A stretch of 64,000 nucleotides of DNA from Megaleporinus macrocephalus (Eukaryota > Chordata > Actinopteri > Characiformes > Anostomidae), in contig CM038720.1 of NCBI GenBank assembly GCA_021613375.1, positions 10,722,962 through 10,786,961 on the forward strand. The letters run 5' to 3'. The notes beneath the pieces were generated by a model that was not told the origin of the DNA, ran no database searches, and was given only the letters and a program-made list of their open reading frames with translations. Shown piece by piece: positions 27,346 to 37,200 of this stretch. Position 1 is the stretch's first letter. Each line of letters opens with the position of its first letter. Made by a program: the position numbers and the translations under genes.

Positions 27346-28720
27346 GTGTCCCAGAAAAAAAAAAATTATTAGTATTTTTTTTCTTTAACTGTGGTCAGCA
27401 CTTACTGATGACTCGCGATGCTTAATCCTTTGAAGCCTGAACCATAAAACATTTTCTAATGCACAAGAATTCTAATTCTTTGAAAATTGAGTTTTTATTA
27501 GACCTTTAATAAAGACAATTAAAAATCAAAATAATAATAATAATAATGAATCAATAATAATAATTGATTATTGTAATAATAATAATAACAAGTAAAAAAA
27601 AAAATGTTTTAACCCTTTATATATAGAAGCAGTTCTTATCTACTATAATCTTTGGTTCTCCACAAAAATTGAGGTGAACATCAGGGGTTTTTTTAGGAAA
27701 AAATGATAACAATGATAATTTACAGCTCTCAAAAACTTTTGTATAAATTATGATTCACTTAAAGCGCTCAGACTGGGCCGGTCACGACTGTAGCTACCAA
27801 GCAAGATAACCAATCAGTTAATTTGGCCACTTCCTGGCTCGTACTTCAATAGTTGTATGTAATTGACAAGTCATTTGTAATCACTTTATTAAAATGACAA
27901 ATTAACTGATGGGTTATCTTGCTTGGTAGCTATGTTTGATTAATAGCTAATACTCAGTGTACAATCAAAGATCCACTACACTAACACACCAACAGTGCTC
28001 AGCGCTGACCGGTAAACATCAGCCTGCTAGATATCTCATTGACATGTTTTTTCTTTTATTTCAGTTTATATGCTCAGCACAGCCAGAACTCCCACTTAAA
28101 CTTGCTGCACAAATATCACAAATGTGAAAAGCTATTGTTTTCTTAAGTAACTGCGATCATCCCGAGTAATTAAGATTATGTATTGTGACAGCACTACTTA
28201 AGACCTACTCATTGTATCTGTTTGTGTTTGACTGATATATGTTGAATTCCTGACACTGAAACAAACTGAAAGATGTAAGCAGACTTGAATGCTAATATAA
28301 TACATATAATTACTTTATTTACATACTATCATAAAATGAAAGGAATAACTTCAGAACGCTAAGCATTAAAGACTCCCTGCAGTCAAAACTGGGACTGATC
28401 TACCAAACTGGTTACAACTGCAGCCCCACAGTAAATAAACATCACATATACGTACATTAGATATTTAGGATTATGCAGATAGCAAGAGGACAGCGGGGCA
28501 GCTGATGGTTGTTGGCCTGTTGATGGCAAAGCTGGCAGATAACTGGCTTTTATCTGGGTGTTTTCTGGGTGTGGGACAATTATCTTGTAGGACAATAACC
28601 TGTAGTGGCCTACAGTCAGGGTCAGCACCTTATTAATCCAACAGACCGATACGTGCTTGCTATCTGGAAGGTTATTATCTATTTATACTAAAGACATTAG
28701 ATGAGATAGTAATAAGCTAA
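27346..28720. other. Intergenic, no gene seen
   Basis: AT-rich, with an AATAATAAT run at 27,530-27,590. TAACTGATNGGTTATCTTGC-type sequence appears in opposite orientations near 27,800 and 27,905 (GCAAGATAACCAATCAGTTA versus TAACTGATGGGTTATCTTGC), forming an inverted repeat of about 25 bp that may bound a small element. Confidence 0.5.
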
Positions 28721-29153
28721 ATATACACTGATCAACCACCTCCTTATTTCTACACTATCTGTCCATTTCAGCAGCTCCACTGCCCATACAGGAGCACCTG
28801 GTAGTTCTGCAGTTACAGACTGCATTTCATCTGTTGCTCTGTGGGGGAGCATGTTTTATTTAGGTGGTGGGTAATTCTTAGTGTAGCACTGAGCAGCACT
28901 GCTGTGTCTGATCCACTCACACCAGCACAACGCACACTAACATACCACGACCACATTAGTGTCATTGCAGTGCTGAAAATGATCCACCACACGCATAATA
29001 TCTGTGCTGTGGTGGTCCTGTGGGAGTCCTGATCATTTAAGAACAGGGTAGCAAAGTATACAGAGAATCAGATGGACTACAGGCTGTAAGTGTAGCTCCT
29101 GTATGGTGTAGCTACAAGGAGGTGGTTTTAATGTTATGGCTGATCTGTGTATA
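28721..29153. mobile_element. Palindromic fish element with TATACACTGATCA ends, copy 1
   Basis: The left end TATACACTGATCAACCACC and the right end, whose complement is TATACACAGATCAGCCATAA, are inverted repeats; both arms contain CCACCTCCTT. The interior has CACACCAGCACAACGCACAC and GATCCACCAC, which I recognise as a very common element of ostariophysan genomes. Non-coding, about 1.6 kb upstream of the egflam leader. Confidence 0.7.
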
Positions 29154-29747
29154 CAAAATCTTTTTAAGGGTACTTAAGGGTACTTAGAAGGTGTCTGCCC
29201 CAAACCCTGACCCTTATTATACATAATACTTTTGTTGAAAATTGAAAGATTCTATTTTTTATATCGTTGAGATCAAAAGAAAAACATGCACCCCCAAACT
29301 ATGAACTTTACAAGAGAGGACAAAAACATCTTTACGTTTAATGTAAGTCAATGGAACCAGAATTTTGGAGCAGACACGTTTTTTTTGGGACAGCGATGAT
29401 ATTTAGATGGGAATTCCACCATTTATTCAAAATTTCGGTACAATTCAGTGTTTGAGATTGTAGAGAAACTTCCAGCCTCTTTCTTTACAGATTTCTTCAC
29501 ATTTTTGGTCCCAAGGGTCCTGATTTCTACACCAAATATAGGGGTAATAACAGGGTTTGACATTTACAATATATCAGTTCTATGTACAATCTAAATACTG
29601 TTTTATGTTCTATGGCACATTTAAAAAACTTTGTTTGGGTTCAGAAATGGGTTAACTGTATCTGGACAGACAGGAGGTTCCAGATTCCAATATCTCTGTA
29701 TAACCTGCTGAGGAAACAGTTTTGCTTTTTACTGGGAATTGGCTTAA

Positions 29748-30355
29748 AGGAGCAATGTGTAAAATGATAAAAACCTGTTGAATTCATGCTTCAAACAGTA
29801 GGGGGCAACATATCACTAAAAATGCTCAGTCCTTCTTCCTCCCTCTTCAGTTCTCACCAGTCTAGAAGAGAAGTTCAGCATCAAACCTCATTCCTTTACT
29901 TGCCAAGAGCTTCTCCAGTGGTGGAAAGTAGCGGTGGAAATGTTAACTCTTGTTTTGTTTCTTTTTATATCACTGCTTTTGTTTGCTGCTGAACGTGGGT
30001 TCTTGCCAAGAGCTTCAATTATAGATGCGTTTACTTGTCCTTTCATTGGCTGTCTGTCCTTAAATGACCCTACCTAGACCAGAACTTTCAACACGACTGG
30101 CAGGGCAGCAGCGCTACTTCTTCATCCTTTCATATTGGACTGATTTGATCTTGTTTCAATGCTACAGTGACTCACTATCACCTCTTGAGGTACTCGAGTG
30201 GCATTATGAGACAGAACAGGCCAGGGCTAGCTTTAGTAGATATCTCTGCTAGTATATGATACATAGAGATCTTTGACATACCGTAAAAAACATTATTCTT
30301 CACATTTGTATATGATTTTGATTCAATTTGGAATATTTAATTACATATTGCTCCT
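29748..30355. mobile_element. TTAA-flanked inverted-repeat element upstream of egflam
   Basis: TTAA at 29744-29747 is followed by AGGAGCAATGTGTAA; at the other end TTACATATTGCTCCT is followed by TTAA at 30356-30359. The arms are inverted copies of about 16 bp with one mismatch in AGGAGCAATRTGTAA. TTAA duplication is the hallmark of piggyBac-type insertion, but the termini are not the usual CCC start, so the superfamily is open. No transposase. It ends about 530 bp before the egflam ATG. Confidence 0.65.
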
Positions 30356-30679
30356 TTAATGGTTGACATTAGGTCACTATAGAAAATCTTCAGATGCCAT
30401 TATTTAAATGTGCCTGGAATAAGTCCCAGAACATCAGTTAAACCATTAAAATGCTGGGATATCAACCCATCGGGCAAACACGAAACACCATTAGTGACTT
30501 TTGAGAATCAGCAGAAACTTCAAGTCCTTGTTGTCCGCAGTAGTGTTTCAGTCTCTGCTTGTTCTCATAGTTTTTATGCTACATATCCTCCTGTTGTCTA
30601 TCAAACGTCTAGCCCTGAAAGTCGGATTACATCGTTATCTTCTTAACGTGGTTACGCATCTCCAAGCTTAACACAATCA

Positions 30680-30887
30680 CCTCAGCCGGGTGTGCAGGCT
30701 GGCCGGAGCACGGCTGGGAGAGAGCGAGGGAGATGACACACACAGCGCTCAGTCCTCAGTGTGCTCAGTGCTTTCATCATGCTGCCGGCTCAGTGTGGAG
30801 CTGCGGAGCTTCAGGAGTGAGGAGTGAGAGCTGATCTCCCGGTGCCTCTCTGTGTTGTGCGATTTTCACTGTATTGATTATCTGGAC
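30680..30887 (+). promoter_or_regulatory. egflam: Proximal promoter and 5' leader of egflam
   Basis: The stretch before the start codon is richer in GC (about 30,685-30,850) than the AT-rich surroundings, as expected for a leader. No TATA box is obvious and the transcription start cannot be placed from sequence alone. A GGATTA hexamer at 30624-30629 matches the core site of OTX2/CRX homeodomain factors. Mammalian pikachurin is reported to be an Otx2 target, but one hexamer is weak evidence. Confidence 0.5.
30733..30834 (+). other. Upstream ORF of 33 codons in the egflam leader
   Basis: ATG at 30733 and TGA at 30832-30834, ending 53 bases before the egflam ATG and in a different frame. A second, shorter ATG frame (13 codons, 30779-30820) overlaps it. 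If the leader starts upstream of 30733, both could reduce translation of the main frame. No conservation can be judged here. Confidence 0.4.
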
Positions 30888-30987
30888 ATGGAGCTGGTCA
30901 GGCTGAGGGCAGCGCTCCTCCTCGCGGTGCTGATGTTTGGAGCGACGCCGGCTGGAGCGCAAAGGAGGAGAAGTGATGGCACAGCAG
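30888..30987 (+). CDS. egflam: egflam exon 1: start codon and signal peptide
   Basis: Encodes residues 1-33 and the first base of codon 34. The peptide starts MELVRLR, then a hydrophobic core ([11 protein letters not shown]), then A-G-A at 22-24, which suits signal peptidase cleavage before Gln25. A basic RRR follows. The donor is GCAG/gtagga, phase 1. I chose this ATG because it is the only one giving a signal peptide in frame with exon 2; two upstream ATGs are in other frames and closed by stops. Confidence 0.9.
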
Positions 30988-31153
30988 GTAGGACAGGTCA
31001 GCATGGTGGAACTGCCCACAACATAGAGCTGTGTTAGGTAAAGTAGGTTGCTGTGGAAAGTGTCCAGAGACTGAAAGTGGAAACACGAGTTAATTAGCAC
31101 CAAGATTTTTACAGTAAAAGTCTTTATTTATTATTTTATTGTGGGATTAAAAC

Positions 31154-31227
<74 letters not shown>

Positions 31228-34200
31228 ACTGTACACATATTGCAACTCAGTAGCCAGTGAATAACTGTAAACTTTATAAATATGTTTGTTGTATATATTT
31301 ACTGGCTTCAACATGAAGATGGTTGGCACAACCCAGAAAAGCTATAGTTTCAAAGAACAAAGCAACTGAAATATTAAGAGTTTTTATTTTAAACCACAAT
31401 CACAAGTCTAAACATCTAAATGTCTGATCGAGGGCCATTTTTGCAACATGTTCGGTTAGCAATTTTCTATTAAGTTTATCACTGGCTTCTGCTGAATCAC
31501 AATAAGTAGTAATACAGATATAGAACTGTTCAAACTCCTTTTTTTCATTGGCTTGTATCAAATCAATAATAAATCATTACAAAGAGCTGTATTAGCCCAC
31601 TTGTGGTTTGACATAATGTAATAAAATGCAGCTAAATATTAATATAACTATACATATTCCACATCTCTCTTTAAAACAGTTATAAAGCAATGATAATAGA
31701 ATATGGGAGTAGTTATATAAAAGTACCTACAACTGTAACTATAAATGATCATAAAAATATATATACAAATAATTATACACTCCTGCTCAAAAGTTTAGGA
31801 TCACTTTAGAATTTCATTTCATGCAATTTTCATGCAATTCACAAACAATATTGTCCATTTCACAATTAATGTAAGTGTATCAGATGATTTTTAAAGGATA
31901 AAAATGTTTGTATTAAAGTCTATTTTTGTACAGAGGCTTATTTTACATATAGTCTATTATCAGCAATTCTCAGTCCTCTGTCTAAATCTCCTGGTACGGC
32001 CGCCAATCCAAGTTAAGGATGTTATTGGACTAATTGGTTGTTAGGACACTCTTGATCAATTGTGATGCACAGCTGAAAAACATTCTACTATTAAGTGAGC
32101 ATAAAAGGGAGAACAACATTCTAGGTTAGTTTAGTATCTGAAGCATCAGCAGTTGATGTCTTGCTGACCGACTCGATTACTTTTTCATTTTTTGTTAACA
32201 TAAAAATAAAACAAAACAAAACACTTTAGATTAATGTTGGTTCTATTTAGCATCAAAAAAGGTTTCTTCACTGGCTATAGGACATTGCAACTATAGCAGA
32301 ACCCTTTTTGGAGTTATACTGAGTCCTTTTCACAAAAATTCTAGAACTATATACAACACACTTTCATGCAAAGGGCTCCTTAAGTGTTGATGGTTTTACA
32401 TGGAATCATTTTCTTTGCTCTAGAACCATCTTTTTTTAGTTTGTACATACAAACAATTTTCAGAAAGGTTTCATATCATCTGCAGTCTACAGTTTACTTT
32501 ACAGGAGCATTTCAAAGGTGTTTTATCAAAAGTATTCACGTTAATTACTCAGGTAGTAGTACAGATACTAGGGTTTACTTCTGTACAAGTTAAAGTATCA
32601 ACTCAAGTTTTTTACTCCAGTAAAAGTGTACATGAATGAAAACAAGCTGAAATATAATAGGAGTAACGACACTATGTTTACAATGTAAGGAGTAGAAAGT
32701 ACTGATAATGGAGTGTAAATGTAAGGAGTAGAAAGTACTGATAATGGAGTGTAAATGTAAGGAGTAGAAAGTACAGATAATGGAGTGTAAATGTAAGGAG
32801 TAGAAAGTACTGATAATGGAGTGTAAATGTAAGGAGTAGAAAGTACTGATAATGGAGTGTAAATGTAAGGAGTAGAAAGTACAGATAATGGAGTGTAAAT
32901 GTAAGGAGTAGAAAGTACTGATAATGGAGTGTAAATGTAAGGAGTAGAAAGTACTGATAATGGAGTGTAAATGTAAGGAGTAGAAAGTACTGATAATGGA
33001 GTGTAAATGTAAGGAGTAGAAAGTACTGATAATGGAGTGTAAATGTAAGGAGTAGAAAGTACTGATAATGGAGTGTAAATGTAAGGAGTAGAAAGTACTG
33101 ATAATGGAGTCTAAATGTAAGGAGTAGAAAGTACTGATAAGGGAGTGTAAATGTAAGGAGTAGAAAGTACTGATAATGGAGTGTAAATGTAAGGAGTAGA
33201 AAGTACTGATAATGGAGTGTAAATGTAAGGAGTAGAAAGTACTGATAATGGAGTGTAAATGTAAGGAGTATAAAGTACTGATAATGGAGTGTAAATGAAA
33301 GGAGTAGAAAGTACTGATAATGGAGTGTAAATGTAAGGAGTAGAAAGTACTGATAATGGAGTGTAAATGTAAGGAGTAGAAAGTACAGATAATAGAGTGT
33401 AAATGTAAGGAGTAGAAGTAAACAGTCAGCTGAAAAAATAATTACTCCAGTAAAGTATAACCATTTTTTATTAAAAATACAAATTTTACTTAAATAAGAT
33501 AACAAAGTATTTGTACTTTTTATTGGTCCATTCAGCAGGAATTTTCTACACAGCTGTCGTGCTTGAATGACATAGAAGAGTCAAAATTGGTTAAAAATGG
33601 GGATGCATGTTTTTTGTTTGGACAGTGACAATATAAAAACATATACAGCACATTCTCCATCCATCTGAAGAACAAATACTTTATACAAGAAATGGTTTTA
33701 TATAGGTCAACTCCAATTGTGATGAATCAGCTACATATTTATATAACCATTGCTTTCACTAATGTAAACTCAATTACACCTCCAACATACACACACTTCA
33801 GAATGTACTTTGCTATGTTTCTTGTAATATAATATATAAACCATGTGCTTATGGGGTTTAGTGGTAATGAGGGAGAGATAGTAATAACTCTTACTGTTGT
33901 GTTATGTATATTTTTAATTGTTATGTTTCTCTTACTGTAGACTACCTCAGTCCTCCTCTGGACGTACAGGCAGAGAGTGTAAACTGTACTGCCATCAGTG
34001 TACGATGGAGAATGCCTTGGCGACATGTGAGCACCATCACTGGATACAAGGTAAATCTCCCAGCATCTCCAAGAAAGTACAGAAAGGTACATTTGTTATT
34101 TTCTAAGAGAACTTCAATGTACAAGCTACGCTTAATCCAGGACCCAGTAAGTGCTACCCCTGCCATGACGTCTACCAGAACTTTGGAGCCCCTTTCCCAC

Positions 34201-37200
34201 CGTCTGAGGCAGCGAATAGGTTTTTTAATAAATTAGATTTCAGACAAATCCAATTTCCAGTACCAGCCTGCTTGTTGAGACAAGTGAAGCTGTTTATTTC
34301 CAGCCACAAGCTTCACGTCCTCCCACACTGATCTGGCAGTGCTTTGGTTTGAATTCTTTATTTCTTAGCTAGTGTACTCGCAACCCTTTCTTATCGTAAA
34401 TGATCATAGATCAAAGAAGATGGTTTAAACAAGCACAGATATATATTTTGCAATGTATTGCATCGTTACTCCAGACCAGCATTTTTATTGCGTTGCTATT
34501 TGAAAGTTTGTGAACCTTTATTATTTTCGAATCTATTATATATTATTTAAATTTGACCTAAATTACCTATGATTGGCTCATAATTGAACTCATAGCAATA
34601 GATAAACAGAGCCCAATAACATAAACGTATATAGCTCTTCATTCATTTAGTCCCATGAAATATGGTTGGCAAATATTTGTTAACCTCTGGAACCTTTCAG
34701 GAACTGGTGTGACCCCCATGAGCTGCAACAACTTCATGAATACTGTTTCTATAACTGCTGACTAGACTTGGGGGGAAATCTTGGTCAGTTCTTCCTTGCA
34801 GAACAACCTCAACTCTGTTATGTTGGTGGGCTTTTTTGCATGAATGCCACACCTTAAGTACAGCCTCAACATTTCTATTGGATTAGGGTCTGGGCTGTGG
34901 TTTGGCCATGCAGCATTTGATTTAATGTTGCTGTCTTTCTGCAGGATGTACCTTCTGCTGAGATTCAGATTACCTATGGATGCCCATAAATTCACAAATT
35001 CTTAATGCAATCCAGAATACAGAGCTTCTTCAAATCATAGCCCCAAGATGTGATGCTACCACCACCATGCTTCAAAGTCGGGACAAGCTTCTTTTGCTGG
35101 GATGTGGTGGTCAGTCTTGCCAAACGTCTCTCATTAAGTGGCTTTCTCCATGCTGTAAATCCACACATACTATTCTTGTTTGGTGTTTACCTGATTTTGA
35201 TTGGATGACCAGGGAGGGTTAACAGTGATGTTAAGTTACCTTCATTTGTATATTTGTATCTATCTGCAAAGTCCAAACTCATCAGAAATGGTTTTGGAAC
35301 CAACATAATGGGCATCTGCAAATCATTTTCTGAGGTCCTCAGAAATCTCCTTTGACTGAGACATGGCAGGCACTAACATGTGTGGTAACACCAGACAGTG
35401 ATGGCGAAGATTTTTTAAAATAGAAAATAGATAACATTTTATTGTCAGATTCACAATCTGAAATTTGTTTTGCACAAAAAACAGTAGCTCCATTACAACA
35501 TAATACATTACCACCACAACATATAAGACACATACATTATAAGAAAAGAGGGGGGAGAGTGGGGGGGGAATCTTACTCGCATCCCTGGCATCACAACCAC
35601 CTTAGATAGTTATAAATTAGCCTCCTTGTTCAATTTAAGGAGTGACTGGTGCACAAACGAGTGCTTCAGTCTAACCTTATTGAACCGTGGGACACTGTAT
35701 CGTCGTCCAGATGGGAGAAATACATATTCGCTGTTCAGACTCACATATCGTCGCTGTCCAATGAAAAACATACTATTTTGGAGTTACCTATTTTTCATTG
35801 GACAGCGATGATATATTGGATTGTCATCCAATTGATTGAACCTCCTGACTCTAATTATTACCAGTACTAAACTGATAATTCAAGACGTTCATATACTTTT
35901 CCAATAAAAACATTTAATGTTCCAATGCTTTGTTCAATAAATGGATGAAAATTGGTGTTATGTGTTTAACTGGGATCTCTTTATCTATTTCTATGACTCA
36001 TATGAAGATCTGTGTAGAAATTCACTGTAGCACCATTCGCTTGTTGTTTGAGGTTTTTTTTTTTTACATGAGACTATACTGTCCTGTCACGGTTCAACAC
36101 TTGGCCACAATTAGTTTGGCTGTTGCGCTTACATGGCTTGGGCGTCTGTCCCGATGATGGCTTGGCTACATTGCTGAAGAATGAGCTCAGCTCCATTGCT
36201 TTGTTCTCCATTTTCCTGTCAAAAATAATAAAATGTTAATTGGAGGGGTGGGCTGTAGGTGGGTATTGCACACAGCCTCACCACTCATCTGTAGTAGAAC
36301 ACATGCTTGCCTGCACTAGTATGAATAAAGAAGAGAAGATTTATAGCCCAGAAGGTTGTTTTGGGAGGTGGTTTGGGGTTAAAAAAGCAATGTTCTTCAT
36401 GACTGAACTGATCATTAGTTCACAAGTTAGTCAATACAGAGATCAATGGGGGTTGATTACTTAACTGGCTGTGTCCCTCTACTGATTGTACTTATAAAGA
36501 AGCTAAAATGAATCTTATTAGGCGTCACGGGTTTGAGAGTAACTGAGTGGAAAGGTCATCTACGAGAGTGACCTCCTTAAAAATAGGAGGAAAGTGAGGA
36601 GTTTGTGATTGAACGCTTGATGAGACTTTTTCAGGTAACATGTAACAAAGCTATTACAAAGCTAAACATTCTTCCTGTGAATCATTGAGTTCATTTCTTT
36701 TTCTAGGTGGTCTGTATGGAGATAAAGAGCTCCTCACCAGGAGGAGACGAGGTGGTGGTGGAGATTCCCATCAACCTGGAAATGCGGAACAAAGTAAAGC
36801 TGGATATTTTTCTGAAATGTCCCTGTTTCCCTGTTCTGATACTCCTCTTATTCCATCTCCCTCTTCTAATACTCCTCTTATTCCATCTCCCTCTTCTAAT
36901 ACTCCTCTTATTCCATCTCCCTCTTCTAATACTCCTCTTACTCCATCTCCCTCTTCTAATACTCCTCTTACTCCATCTCCCTCTTCTAATACTCCTCTTA
37001 TTCCATCTCCCTCTTCTAATACTCCTCTTATTCCATCTCCCTCTTCTAATACTCCTCTTACTCCATCTCCCTCTTCTAATACTCCTCTTACTCCATCTCC
37101 CTCTTCTAATACTCCTCTTATTCCATCTCCCTGTTCTAATACTCCTCTTATTCCTTCCCCCTGTTCTAATACTCCTCTTATTCCATCTCCCTCTTCTAAT

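Larger units (their letters stand above)
32473..33640 (+). mobile_element. MITE copy split by hAT copy 2
   Basis: The left part (32473-32512) has TATCATCTGCAGTC, then TTTACAGGAGCATTT. The right part (33523-33640) has TATTGGTCCATTCAGCAGG and ends TTTGGACAGTGACAATA. Together they restore the family order, with the hAT element between. Confidence 0.65.

Noticed and set aside
1..30680. A GDNF coding exon expected from mammalian gene order
   Set aside because: No frame on either strand shows the cysteine-knot pattern of the GDNF family; the gene, if adjacent, lies outside the window.
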